64,000 bases of DNA from Sphingopyxis fribergensis (GTDB lineage Bacteria > Pseudomonadota > Alphaproteobacteria > Sphingomonadales > Sphingomonadaceae). Below, in pieces: positions 1 through 8,479 of this stretch. The stretch lies in assembly GCF_000803645.1 (NCBI RefSeq), contig NZ_CP009122.1, positions 4,688,501 through 4,752,500 on the forward strand, written 5' to 3'. The notes under the pieces are model-generated. The model had not been told where the DNA came from and made no database searches. It worked only from the letters and a program-made list of their open reading frames with translations. The position numbers and the translations under genes are program-made. Numbering within the stretch: the stretch's first letter is position 1; the number at the start of each line of letters is the position of its first letter.

Positions 1-215
1 TTGCCATGAACCGGCTCGCGGTCGATCTGGACATTCGCCTGATGAGCCGGGCCCTCGCCACCTGGCCTACCGGCGGACCGGGTGCGGTGCTACCGATCGA
101 TAATATTTATGGTCGGGGATGCCTGGGTCTGGTGGACCTGTCGCGCGGTCCGGAAATCTGGTCGGATCATCACCCCTTGGTCATGACCGCGCGAATAGGG
201 GGGTGCGATGGATAA
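1..215 (+). CDS. 3' end of an unidentified protein (5' end outside window)
   Basis: An open frame enters from the left edge and stops with TAA at 213-215. I do not recognise the 70 or so residues seen, which contain no clear catalytic motif. The stop overlaps the ATG of the next gene in an ATGGATAA arrangement, which suggests translational coupling and membership of the same transcription unit as the lasso-peptide nucleotidyltransferase. It may therefore be another tailoring or accessory gene of that cluster, but this is inference. The first in-frame ATG inside the window is at 6 and need not be the real start. Confidence 0.45.
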   Translation, partial: AMNRLAVDLDIRLMSRALATWPTGGPGAVLPIDNIYGRGCLGLVDLSRGPEIWSDHHPLVMTARIGGCDG

Positions 216-1350
216 CCGCCCCTTTCTTGCGCTTGCGACCGTCGTCAATCCACGCCGGCGGTTAACGACCGATGGATTGGCGGACCAGCTTGGTCCCGAT
301 TTTTGCGGCTGGCCAACGCTCATCGAATATGCCGAACGCCACCGCGTCATGCCATTCTTTGCCAACCGCCTTCGGGCGCTCGGCTGGATGGCGGGTACGG
401 CGGCCCGGGTTGATGCGGACGTGCAGGCGCGGCTGGAAAAAACGGTGCGCGAATCCGCCTTTGCCGAACTCGCGTCGCTTGCCGAACTCAAGCGCATCTC
501 CCAACGCTTCGCGGACCATGGCGTGACCCCCATTCTTCTCAAGGGGCTGGCTCTTTCGCAACTCTGCTTCGGCAAGATCGGCTGGCGAACCAACCATGAC
601 ATCGATCTCCTCATCAAGCCTGCCGAACTCGAGGCGTGCGACCGACTTCTCGGCGATATGGACTATGTGCGGGTCGAACCGCATCCGGCGCTCGACCCAG
701 TGCAAACAGAACGCTGGCGGCGCGCGCACAAGGATTGGGTCTATATCCACCGGTCGCGGCGAACGATCGTCGAGGTTCACTATCGCCTGTTCGACAATGA
801 GCCGCTCTGCGCGAAAGTCGATCTGGATCAGGTCGAACCTTTGGATCTGTTCGGCCAGCATCTGGCGCTGTCGCTGACCGGCGACGCGCTGCGCTCCTAT
901 TTGGCGCTTCACGGCCTGCTGCATGGCTGGTCACGCCTGAAATGGCTGATCGATTATGAGCTGATCGGACCTGCTTCAACGTTGCGCAGCGAGCGGCCGG
1001 TGGCGATCCGGGTTGCCGACCGTCTGGGCGATACGCTTTTTTCATCTCCGCCAGCGGCGCCGAATGGCGGGGGTTATGGCCGCACGGCGTTGCTCGTGAG
1101 ATCGTCACTCAACGCGATGGCCGGCGGCGGGGCACAGGAACTCGAACGGACGAGATTTGGCACGACAATCAAGAATATAAGTCATTACTTAATCTCGGTT
1201 CGGCCCGCCTATTGGCTCGCCGAGCTTCGGTACGACCTTGCGGACAGGTCGCGCGACGGCGACGCGGGCGCCGCTGGATCCGGATTCTTCAATCGGGTCG
1301 GCGGCTGGATTCGGAGGAAGGCGGGTTTCGACTCGGGCCTGCGCAATTAG
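208..1350 (+). CDS. nucleotidyltransferase family protein (lasso cluster accessory)
   Basis: 380 aa. It resembles the NTP_transf_5 / minimal nucleotidyltransferase family. The metal-binding motif is visible as NHDIDLLIKP at about residues 130-139, after an ILLKG segment, and a further acidic residue lies in VEVHY at about 190. Relatives occur beside precursor, kinase and exporter genes in paeninodin-type lasso-peptide clusters, where they are thought to act on the peptide or on its phosphate; the substrate here is unknown. Translation is probably coupled to the upstream frame (8-nt overlap). A 247-nt gap carrying a promoter candidate separates it from the precursor gene, so it may be transcribed apart from the biosynthetic operon. 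Confidence 0.75.
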   Translation: MDNRPFLALATVVNPRRRLTTDGLADQLGPDFCGWPTLIEYAERHRVMPFFANRLRALGWMAGTAARVDADVQARLEKTVRESAFAELASLAELKRISQRFADHGVTPILLKGLALSQLCFGKIGWRTNHDIDLLIKPAELEACDRLLGDMDYVRVEPHPALDPVQTERWRRAHKDWVYIHRSRRTIVEVHYRLFDNEPLCAKVDLDQVEPLDLFGQHLALSLTGDALRSYLALHGLLHGWSRLKWLIDYELIGPASTLRSERPVAIRVADRLGDTLFSSPPAAPNGGGYGRTALLVRSSLNAMAGGGAQELERTRFGTTIKNISHYLISVRPAYWLAELRYDLADRSRDGDAGAAGSGFFNRVGGWIRRKAGFDSGLRN

Positions 1351-1507
1351 CGAAAAGCTAAATTGACCGGTGATCCGTCTATTTTTGCCGCGCCCAAAAA
1401 TGGGACGGCCCCCGTTTAGTTGTGCGGCCCTGAAGTAGAAAATCGGCCATCTTCATGCGTTTAAGACATTCAATTTGTTTAGTTGTTTAGTTTGCACCCG
1501 CACGAAT

Positions 1508-1522
1508 TGGTGCGCCGCACCA
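1508..1522. promoter_or_regulatory. 15-bp palindrome beside the lasso operon promoter
   Basis: TGGTGCG-C-CGCACCA is a perfect inverted repeat. It ends two bases before a TTGACT hexamer (1525-1530) that could serve as a -35 element of the lasso precursor, although the matching -10 (around 1548) is weak. The gap 1351-1597 contains no other gene. The position suggests an operator for an unidentified regulator; this is inference. Confidence 0.4.
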
Positions 1523-1597
1523 TATTGACTTGGTTAAGGAATCATGAAAATTTTCGATGGGCGGGCACTTCCGCCCGTCTACTGATGGAGGGTATCC

Positions 1598-1747
1598 ATG
1601 CATACACTTCCGAAATCGGCTTATGCGAAGCCGGAACTCGTCGAAGTCGGTTCTTTCGAGGACGTGACGCTCGGCGGCAGCTCGGGGTCCAATCTGGACG
1701 CCGATTTTCCCTCGGGGACCCCGTTTAGCGATCTCACCTTCTCCTGA
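1598..1747 (+). CDS. lasso peptide precursor (A peptide)
   Basis: 49 aa with a good ribosome site (GGAGGG, 7 nt before the ATG). The leader matches the lasso consensus YxxPxLxxxGxxxxxT exactly: Tyr9, Pro12, Leu14, Gly18, Thr24. Thr24 is the penultimate leader residue, so cleavage after Leu25 is predicted. The core would be 24 residues starting GGSSGSNLD; Gly1 can form an isopeptide with Asp9, giving a nine-residue ring. The 15-residue tail starts ADFPSG and ends DLTFS. The last residue is Ser, the position phosphorylated in paeninodin, and a kinase gene lies downstream. Steric plugs could be Phe12, Phe18 or Phe23 of the core. The product is predicted, not demonstrated. Confidence 0.9.
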   Translation: MHTLPKSAYAKPELVEVGSFEDVTLGGSSGSNLDADFPSGTPFSDLTFS

Positions 1748-1781
1748 TTCGTTCAGGAAAAGAGGGACCTCTCGGGATTCC

Positions 1782-1820
1782 GAAACAGTGGGGGGCGGTG
1801 GGTCGCCCGCCCTCCATTTC
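1782..1820 (+). promoter_or_regulatory. GC-rich stem-loop between precursor and processing genes
   Basis: GAAA at 1782-1785 pairs with TTTC at 1817-1820, and inside lies a G-rich/C-rich stem (TGGGGG..CGG with CCGCCC..CCA) with an 8-base loop. No T tract follows, so it is not a classical terminator. In the 108-nt gap between the precursor and the B1 gene it probably stabilises the precursor message or limits read-through, which would favour more precursor than enzyme. A shorter hairpin (AGAGG/CCTCT) precedes it at about 1760. Confidence 0.5.
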
Positions 1821-1855
1821 CTGATCGGGGTCGCAACCATCGGGAGAATTTTGAC

Positions 1856-2122
1856 GTGAAATGGATAGCCAGCCCATCGGCTGTTTACAGCGATCTCGAC
1901 GGGATGACCGCATTGCTCGATACGCATGGCAATATCTATTATTGCCTATCGGGCATCGGCCCCTTTGTCTGGGACAATCTGCGGGCCGGTGCGAGCGCGG
2001 ATGACATTTGCGACGCGGTAACGGAAAATTATGATGTTTCCCTGTCAGTTGCACAAACCGATGTCACCGCGCTGCTGGACAAGCTGTCCTCTGCTGGTCT
2101 GATCGTGTCGACGGATGCCTAG
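1856..2122 (+). CDS. lasso peptide B1 protein (PqqD-like RRE)
   Basis: 88 aa, GTG start behind a GGGAG ribosome site. It is a stand-alone PqqD-like RiPP recognition element: the family binds the precursor leader (the Tyr-Pro-Leu part) and delivers it to the B2 peptidase and C cyclase. Typical features are the YYCLSGIGPFVWDNL segment (about residues 27-41) followed by an ADDICDAV helix and a C-terminal helix with ALLDKLSSAGLI. The stop overlaps the B2 start by 8 nt (ATGCCTAG), as expected for two halves of one enzyme. Confidence 0.88.
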   Translation: MKWIASPSAVYSDLDGMTALLDTHGNIYYCLSGIGPFVWDNLRAGASADDICDAVTENYDVSLSVAQTDVTALLDKLSSAGLIVSTDA

Positions 2123-2546
2123 AGAGCGACCGGGCAAGAACCGGCGCCTCGCGGCAGTTTGGCGTGACAAGTGGCTGCTGTTGTCGTCGTTCATAATATT
2201 GTGGTTTGTGAGGCTCTCCCTCTCGCTGATAGGCTATAACCGAATGATCCGTTGCGTATCGTTCCAGCCGCACCAACCGGTCCCGAGCGATGCTCTGGCG
2301 CTCCGCATTGCGACCTCCATTCGGTACGCGTCGGCTCTTGTGCAGAACCCGACCTGCCTGGTGCAGGCACTCGCCGCGAAGATACTCCTCGGGCTGCGGG
2401 GATATGCCTCGCAAATCAAAGTGGGTGTCCGCCGCAACGGCGATACATTCGGCGCCCATGCCTGGCTGATCAGCGACGGCAAGATCGTTCTGGGAGGCGA
2501 CAGCGAGAATGTCGCCAGCTTTCAGCCTCTCATGAAGATCGAATAG
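2115..2546 (+). CDS. lasso peptide B2 leader peptidase (transglutaminase-like)
   Basis: 143 aa, Lasso_B2 family of the transglutaminase superfamily. The Cys-His-Asp triad is visible: Cys81 in NPTCLVQA, His115 in GAHAWL and Asp121 in SDGKIV. It cleaves the leader after the Thr-x dipeptide, freeing Gly1 for ring closure. The N-terminal 60 residues contain a hydrophobic helix (LLLSSFIILW), common in this family. It overlaps B1 by 8 nt and is followed after 2 nt by the cyclase gene. Confidence 0.88.
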   Translation: MPRERPGKNRRLAAVWRDKWLLLSSFIILWFVRLSLSLIGYNRMIRCVSFQPHQPVPSDALALRIATSIRYASALVQNPTCLVQALAAKILLGLRGYASQIKVGVRRNGDTFGAHAWLISDGKIVLGGDSENVASFQPLMKIE

Positions 2547-2548
2547 AG

Positions 2549-4426
2549 ATGAGCGGCATCTGCGGCATCGTTCCTGCAACAGGCGATCATTCTCATGGCG
2601 TGGCCATGCTGGAGAGCGCGCTCGACGCGATGGCGCATCGCTGCCGCGACGGAATGTCCTGCTTTCATGACGAGCATGTTCTGGTGGGCCATGGGCTGCT
2701 CGACACCGGGTGCAACGGGTTCGCACTCGACGACGACGGCTATGTTGTCGCATTCGATGGCCGGCTCGACAACGGCGACCAGTTGCGGGCAAGCCTTCGC
2801 GACGCGGGAGGCCTTCACGCGCCGCCCTTTGATCACCTGTCGGATACGCGACTGTTACTCGCAGCCTATCGCACGCTCGGTGATGCGCTGGCGGAACATT
2901 TGCTCGGCGATTTTTCGATCGCGATCTGGGATCCAGTCAAGCAGCAACTGTATCTGGCGCGGGATCAGATCGGGGTCAAACCGCTCTTTTACCGGATCGT
3001 TGACGACGCATTGCTGTTCGCTTCCGAGATAAAGGGGCTGTTGGCGATGCGCCCCGACCTTCCGACGGAGCGGCGCGAGGCCGCAATGGCGGCCTTTGTC
3101 CAGGGCGAATTTCCGGACGCCGATCGCGACCGGACCTTTTTCGCAGATATCTATCGGTTGCTGCCCGGTCATTATGCGATCGCTACGCGCGGGACCTTCA
3201 CGACGCATTGCTACTGGCGCCTCGATGCCGATGCGCCGGTTCCGCGAGACGATGTCGGAGGTGAATTTCGCAAGCTGTTCCTCGAAGCGATCCGCCGTCG
3301 GCTTCGCGGGAACTCGGCGGTCGGATCGCTCCTCAGCGGGGGGCTCGATTCCTCGTCGATCGTCAGCGCCATGGCTTCGAGCCGGGCGGATACCGATCCT
3401 CCCGTACAGGCGTTCTCGCTGATATTCTCGGACCCGGATGTCGAGGATGAGCGCGATTTCATTGCCGCTGTCGTCGATCAATATGCGATTGGCCATGCGA
3501 CCGTGGATTGCAGCGGCGTCTCGGGCCTGGCGCATGCCGACGCGATCCTCGGAGAACAGGATCAGCCGCCGGCTGGACCAAATGGCGGCATTTTTCGCTA
3601 TTTTCTGAAACAGATCGCAGCCGATTTTTCCGGACGCGTGATCCTGCACGGGCACGGCGGCGACGAAGTGATTTCGCACGGAGGCGGCCTGTTCGGTGAA
3701 CTCGCGGCTTCGGGCCAGTGGCGAAAATTGTGGCGGGAATTGCAAGCGGTGCGCCACGTCACCGGCGCGCCCTGGCCGCACTTCCGGCGCCTGGTCTGGC
3801 GGCGCGGCATTCGCCGCAGCGTTGGCAAAATGCTTGACTATCCGGCGAGCTTCCTCATGCGCGGCGCGGCTGTGCAGCGCGACCCGCTCACCACCGCGCC
3901 CGATGGACGCGACCGACCGATCGAGCAGGCGGCCCACTTGAAGAAGCTGAGCTCGCCCATTTTCGCCCATGCGCTCGAGGTCATCGATATCGAGGCAGCT
4001 TGCGCCGGCGTCGAACTGCGTATGCCGTTTCTCGACCTCGACGTGGTTCGCTTCTGCATTACGGTCGAGGCGCAAGAGAAATGGCAGGATGGGCGCCCTC
4101 GCTCCGTACTCCGCAATGCGATGGACGGCGTCTTGCCGGAGAAGGTGAGGCTGCGCACCGACAAGCATGATTTTGCGACCCATCTGCGCCAGTCGCTGTT
4201 GCGCTTCGATCGCGACGTTATCGACGAAGCGATATTGAAGCGGCCCGATCTGATTCTGCCATATTGCAATCTTGCCGAGCTTCGCGCCGACTGGTCGGAC
4301 CTGCGAATGACGGGTGAGCTCGATGGCTTGGCCCTGATGCGACTTTGGCGCGCCGTCATGCTCTCGCGCTGGCTGGCGATGGAAAATCCACCAGAGGATG
4401 CGCCGTATCTCGAGGAGGCGGCATGA
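2549..4426 (+). CDS. lasso peptide cyclase (asparagine synthetase-like, C protein)
   Basis: 625 aa. It has an N-terminal class II glutamine amidotransferase-like domain (about 1-200) and a C-terminal synthetase domain with the PP-loop SGGLDSS at about residue 263. It should adenylate the Asp9 side chain of the core and let Gly1 attack it. The start MSGICGI lacks the Cys2 nucleophile of true AsnB, so glutamine hydrolysis is unlikely; this fits a cyclase that uses an amine from the peptide. The frame stays open upstream to 2252, but that part overlaps B2, so the ATG at 2549 is preferred. It ends in an ATGA overlap with the kinase. Confidence 0.9.
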   Translation: MSGICGIVPATGDHSHGVAMLESALDAMAHRCRDGMSCFHDEHVLVGHGLLDTGCNGFALDDDGYVVAFDGRLDNGDQLRASLRDAGGLHAPPFDHLSDTRLLLAAYRTLGDALAEHLLGDFSIAIWDPVKQQLYLARDQIGVKPLFYRIVDDALLFASEIKGLLAMRPDLPTERREAAMAAFVQGEFPDADRDRTFFADIYRLLPGHYAIATRGTFTTHCYWRLDADAPVPRDDVGGEFRKLFLEAIRRRLRGNSAVGSLLSGGLDSSSIVSAMASSRADTDPPVQAFSLIFSDPDVEDERDFIAAVVDQYAIGHATVDCSGVSGLAHADAILGEQDQPPAGPNGGIFRYFLKQIAADFSGRVILHGHGGDEVISHGGGLFGELAASGQWRKLWRELQAVRHVTGAPWPHFRRLVWRRGIRRSVGKMLDYPASFLMRGAAVQRDPLTTAPDGRDRPIEQAAHLKKLSSPIFAHALEVIDIEAACAGVELRMPFLDLDVVRFCITVEAQEKWQDGRPRSVLRNAMDGVLPEKVRLRTDKHDFATHLRQSLLRFDRDVIDEAILKRPDLILPYCNLAELRADWSDLRMTGELDGLALMRLWRAVMLSRWLAMENPPEDAPYLEEAA

Positions 4427-5355
4427 TATCCGGCGCGTTCTTCTACCGGCTTTATGGCCTGATCATACGGTCGGACTTTTGGCTGGAGGAAACCGATTCT
4501 TGTCCCGCGGCCGCTCCCGACGTCCAGATCGCTGCGGCAGATTTGTCGCAATATTCGCTGCCCTTCGAGGGATTCCGGCAATTCGTCGTCCTGCCCGAAG
4601 GCGATCTGCTGCGATTCCGGGGCGTCGGCGCTTTCCTCGTCCGCGCCGGTGGGCGCGAAATCGCGGTGGACCTCGATCCGGCGTTCGACCTTCGCCTCCT
4701 TGCCCTGCCGCTACTCGGTCCCGTGATCGCAATCCTGCTGCATCGGCTCGGATATCTGGTCCTTCATGGCAGCGCGGTGGAACTGGACGGAGAGGCCGCC
4801 GTCTTCCTTGGCGACAAAGGAGCTGGAAAATCGACCACCGCTGCCAGCCTCGTGGCGGCGGGCTACCCGCTCATTGCAGACGATGTCGTCGCAGTCCGTT
4901 TGTCGGGCGAGTCGACTCTCGTCCTCGCCGGCTTTCAGGCTATGAAGCTTGATTCGCATATGGAGGAACGCTTCGACCCGGGGGCTGGTCACATCATCGA
5001 ACCGTCCGACGGCCTCTTCACCAACGGCAAGATCCGCTTTCGCTTGAATCGGGACAATCCGCGTTCGCCTTTGCCTCTCGGGACGATCCATGTTCTCGAT
5101 CGTGGGGCGGCAAATGTTTTTCGCCCCTTCGCTGCGGTCGATTCTTTTCAGGCATTGATCCGTTTTTCCTATTTCCCCCGCCTCGGAACCGCTGCGATCG
5201 AAAGGGGCGAATCCGCTACCTTGTTCGCGAAGGCAGCCGCCCTTGCGGGACGCGCGAGCGTCGGCCAACTCACCGTTCGCAACGGGCTCGACTGGCTTCC
5301 CGAACTCGCATCGTTCCTCAGCCATGCCGACAGGCGCGACCATGCGCTCGCATGA
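4423..5355 (+). CDS. HPr kinase-like lasso peptide kinase
   Basis: 310 aa. It has the HPr kinase/phosphorylase C-terminal fold with P-loop GDKGAGKST at residues 130-138 and a following ADDVVAV segment typical of HprK. Homologues in paeninodin-type clusters phosphorylate the C-terminal Ser of the precursor. The precursor here ends in Ser, which supports the same job. It starts in an ATGA overlap with the cyclase and overlaps the exporter gene by 14 nt, so it is part of the core operon. A role in carbon regulation is unlikely because no HPr or PTS gene is nearby. Confidence 0.85.
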   Translation: MISGAFFYRLYGLIIRSDFWLEETDSCPAAAPDVQIAAADLSQYSLPFEGFRQFVVLPEGDLLRFRGVGAFLVRAGGREIAVDLDPAFDLRLLALPLLGPVIAILLHRLGYLVLHGSAVELDGEAAVFLGDKGAGKSTTAASLVAAGYPLIADDVVAVRLSGESTLVLAGFQAMKLDSHMEERFDPGAGHIIEPSDGLFTNGKIRFRLNRDNPRSPLPLGTIHVLDRGAANVFRPFAAVDSFQALIRFSYFPRLGTAAIERGESATLFAKAAALAGRASVGQLTVRNGLDWLPELASFLSHADRRDHALA

Positions 5356-7102
5356 CGGGATAGCCGATTTCATCCGGCTCGTATGGACCGGAACGCGCGG
5401 CGCCTTTGCAAAGGCCGCCATTCTCCAGACATTGGGCAGTCTTAGCGAAATCGTCTCGATCCTCCTGCTGATACCGTTGCTTCGTTTGCTCGATCCGAGC
5501 CGGAACGAAATCCTCATCGACCTCAGTCGGTTTCCTCTTGCTCCAACCGGGCATGCGTTGGCGATTACGCTTCCAATGATTATCGGCGCCTTTGTCGTCG
5601 CAACGATTATCCGTTCGCTGCTTCTCGAAACCAAGGAACGCTACAATGCGCGCGTCATGTTTGGTTTTGTCGCCGACTTTCAGCACCGGCTCTTCAAGGC
5701 GGTCACCCTGACACGCTGGCAGGTCCTCGGGCGTTACCGCACCGCGGACCTGACCCAGATATTGACCTCGAACATCGACCGGCTCCTGATGGCGACGCAC
5801 CAGTTGCTCCAACTTGTTCAGTCAGCGTTGATGACGGTGATTTTCGCGCTCGCGTCGCTCGCGATTTCGTGGCGAATGACGCTTGCTGCGGTTGTCATAG
5901 GCGTCGCGGTGTTCACCTTCACCTATCGTGCGAGACGGCGCTCGTTCGAGCATGGACAGACCGTGGGTCGGCAGCGCCGAGACGAATTCCGCCTCGTCGA
6001 CGGCTTCCTCGGCGGGCTGCGTACTGCGAAGCTATTCGGTTTGCAGAAACAGCATCTGGCCGCGATGGATGATGTGCTGTTCCGCATCTATCGTCACAAC
6101 ATCCGTTTCGCGTCTGCGCGGGCGCGCAGCGCGACGATCTATCAGACGTTGACGGCGGTGGCTGTCGCAAGCTTCATCTTCTTTGCGCTGACATTTCAGA
6201 CGATCGAATTGCCCGTCCTTCTGGCGATGCTCTTCCTGTTCATGCGCCTCGCACCGCGGATCATGGCTCTGCATTCGGTCAGTCAGGAACTTGCCGCCAG
6301 CCTGGGGCCTGTGAGCGCCGTGGTGCAGCTTCTGCAGACGTGCCGTGAAAACGCCGAGCAACCCGTCCAGTCGGAGGGCAGGATCGATATCCAATTGGAA
6401 CGCGGCCTCGAACTGGCCCAGATCCGGTTCCAATATGGGCCTGCCGAGGCTCCGACGCTCGACCGCATCTCCGCATTTGTCCCCGCGCATGCGATAACGG
6501 CGATCAGCGGGCCGAGCGGCAGCGGCAAGTCGACTTTGCTCGACATAATTTCGGGTCTCTTGCCGCCGGCGAGCGGCAAGATCATGGTCGATGGCGTCGC
6601 GCTCGGTGAAGATCTGATGCCGCAGTGGCAGCGCCACGTCGCGCTCGTTCCGCAAGAGACTTTCCTGTTCAACGATACGATCGCTGCCAATCTTCGGCTC
6701 GCCGACAATGAGATCGATGACGAGCAATTGTGGAGGGCTCTCGAACTCGCCGATGCGGCTGAACTGGTGCGGTCAAAGCCCGCAGGGCTTGAAACGCCCG
6801 TAGGGGATCGGGGGCAGGCCTTGTCGGGTGGCGAGCGGCAGCGCATCGCGATCGCGCGGGCTCTGCTGCGCCGTCCTCGCCTCCTGATACTCGACGAGGC
6901 GACCAGCGCGCTCGATACCGCAAGCGAGGCGCGTGTGGTCGAGGCGATCCGTTCGCTGCGCGAGGACATGACAATCGTCATCGTGACGCACCGCCCCGCG
7001 CTACTCGACGCCGCCGATTATGTCATTGCGCTCGAGGAGGGCAGGGCAACCTCTAGCCCCCTCGCGTGGGAAGTGATGGACGGCGGCAAAATCGCGATCT
7101 AG
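5342..7102 (+). CDS. ABC transporter, fused permease/ATPase (lasso exporter, D protein)
   Basis: 586 aa from the ATG at 5342; an ATG at 5324 is a possible alternative. It has an N-terminal six-helix ABC exporter domain (about 20-330) and an ATPase domain with Walker A GPSGSGKST (about 390), signature LSGGERQ (about 494) and Walker B LLILDEATSALD. It is the expected exporter and immunity pump for the mature lasso peptide and closes the operon, which contains no isopeptidase or TonB receptor gene. Confidence 0.88.
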   Translation: MRSHDGIADFIRLVWTGTRGAFAKAAILQTLGSLSEIVSILLLIPLLRLLDPSRNEILIDLSRFPLAPTGHALAITLPMIIGAFVVATIIRSLLLETKERYNARVMFGFVADFQHRLFKAVTLTRWQVLGRYRTADLTQILTSNIDRLLMATHQLLQLVQSALMTVIFALASLAISWRMTLAAVVIGVAVFTFTYRARRRSFEHGQTVGRQRRDEFRLVDGFLGGLRTAKLFGLQKQHLAAMDDVLFRIYRHNIRFASARARSATIYQTLTAVAVASFIFFALTFQTIELPVLLAMLFLFMRLAPRIMALHSVSQELAASLGPVSAVVQLLQTCRENAEQPVQSEGRIDIQLERGLELAQIRFQYGPAEAPTLDRISAFVPAHAITAISGPSGSGKSTLLDIISGLLPPASGKIMVDGVALGEDLMPQWQRHVALVPQETFLFNDTIAANLRLADNEIDDEQLWRALELADAAELVRSKPAGLETPVGDRGQALSGGERQRIAIARALLRRPRLLILDEATSALDTASEARVVEAIRSLREDMTIVIVTHRPALLDAADYVIALEEGRATSSPLAWEVMDGGKIAI

Positions 7103-7161
7103 AATACTCGCGCAGGCTTCTCGGCAGAAGATGCCGACGACGATGCGAGAGGAAATGGGTC

Positions 7162-7425
7162 ATGGATGGTTCGCGCGACAATCCGCAGTCCCGGGAAGGG
7201 ACAGAACCCTCGCCTCTGCCCCGCGGAATTCACGACAATTTAACCAGCGAATCGGCAATTGGCCCCGGGGACCGCAATCGGGGGCAAGACATGCGTACTT
7301 CGACGATCGATGCGGGCCAGCGCAAGGCTGGTGCGAACCCTATCCGCTGGTCGGGCTGGCTCGCCGGACTAGCGATTTCGGTCCTTTTGTGGGTGGTGGT
7401 TTACTGGATCTGGACCGCCGTCTAG
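7162..7425 (+). CDS. small single-span membrane protein, unknown
   Basis: 87 aa from the ATG at 7162 (GAGGAAATG upstream); a 44-aa version from the ATG at 7291, which has its own G-rich ribosome site, is equally possible. The only clear feature is a C-terminal Trp-rich transmembrane helix of about 20 residues ending VVVYWIWTAV; the N-terminal part is polar and low in conservation signals. It follows the exporter by 60 nt and could belong to the lasso operon, but no function can be assigned. Confidence 0.45.
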   Translation: MDGSRDNPQSREGTEPSPLPRGIHDNLTSESAIGPGDRNRGQDMRTSTIDAGQRKAGANPIRWSGWLAGLAISVLLWVVVYWIWTAV

Positions 7426-7434
7426 CTGGTCGCC

Positions 7435-8184
7435 CTACGGCTTCTGGCAAGCGACGATCGCCTCGATCACGGCCAGCGTCTCCCTTGGATCGCGGACGCG
7501 CACGGTGTCCAGACCGAGTTCTTTCGCCGGATAATCGTTCCCGCCGGGAAAGATCGCATCGCCGATGAATATCATCGCCTCGAGCGGTATGCCGCTGGCG
7601 TCGCGTAGCTTCTGGAGGCCATAGGCCTTGTCGACCCCTTCGCGCGTAATGTCGATCGAGGTTGCGCCGCCCATGTTGATCGACATGCCCGGCAGCCGCG
7701 TCCGAAGGTCGGCCTGAATGATTTTGCGCTTCGCAAAATCGGGATCCCAGATTTCCTTGGCATGGATAGGCGCCTGCTGGCCGAGCGCCGAGAAGGTGAT
7801 CTGGCTGCCCCGGTCTTCGATGCGTTCGCCCCATGTTTCTTCAGGCACGAAACCGGTCGCTTCGAGACTGGTGTCGAAAGCGGAAAGTATGGATTGTTTT
7901 TGCGAGTCATCGAAGAGCTCGGCGTAGATGGGATTCCATGCACCGTCCCGATGCATATAGAGCTTGGTTCCCGTAGTCGGCATCAACCATAGCCGCGAAA
8001 GGTCGGCTCGGATTGGTAGCTGGCTCGCGACCTGCTTATTGAACTGCGGCCAGTCGCCCCCCGATATGACGGCGACGTGGGCGACTTTGAGAAGGTCGGC
8101 GACGGCCTCGGCCATCCAGCCGGGGAGGGGCTGCTTGCTTTCGGCGAGCGTTCCGTCGAGATCGAATGCGACAAGCTGCTTCAT
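7435..8184 (-). CDS. HAD-IIB family phosphatase / phosphomannomutase-like
   Basis: 249 aa, start chosen at 8184 because a strong AAGGAG lies just upstream. HAD motif I is DLDGTL at residues 8-13, motif II is ISGGD, and the C-terminal motif is FIGDAIFPGGNDYPA with the Mg-binding Asp. HAD-IIB members include sucrose- and trehalose-phosphate phosphatases and the eukaryotic-type phosphomannomutase. The divergent neighbour makes GDP-mannose from mannose-1-phosphate, so a mannose-phosphate role is attractive but unproven. Confidence 0.75.
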   Translation of the reverse strand: MKQLVAFDLDGTLAESKQPLPGWMAEAVADLLKVAHVAVISGGDWPQFNKQVASQLPIRADLSRLWLMPTTGTKLYMHRDGAWNPIYAELFDDSQKQSILSAFDTSLEATGFVPEETWGERIEDRGSQITFSALGQQAPIHAKEIWDPDFAKRKIIQADLRTRLPGMSINMGGATSIDITREGVDKAYGLQKLRDASGIPLEAMIFIGDAIFPGGNDYPAKELGLDTVRVRDPRETLAVIEAIVACQKP

Positions 8185-8479
8185 CGGGAAAACTCCTTTG
8201 AGAGAATCGCACGCGGGCGCATGAGCCCGCGGCCTTTCCGACACCGTCGCCAAACGAGATGCCGCGACATCCTTCCCGCCCGAATGCTCGTGGCAATCGA
8301 CCTTCCACGCTGTCTTCGACCCGCGCGGAGAACTAGGATATTGCCGTTAAAATCAGGTGGATCAAGTTTCTCTTCGCACCTGCAGCAAAATGGTTGCCGT
8401 CGGGTCGGTTTTGCCCTTATGTTCGCGGTTAGGGAGAGGCATGCTTTCTGGCCAACTTTGATTGGATCGGAGCCTGCCG

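Noticed and set aside
2252..2548. Longer asparagine-synthetase-like protein starting at 2252
   Set aside because: The extra 99 residues lie over the B2 gene in another frame, are Arg/Pro-rich and lack family similarity; the ATG at 2549 gives the normal class II amidotransferase start.
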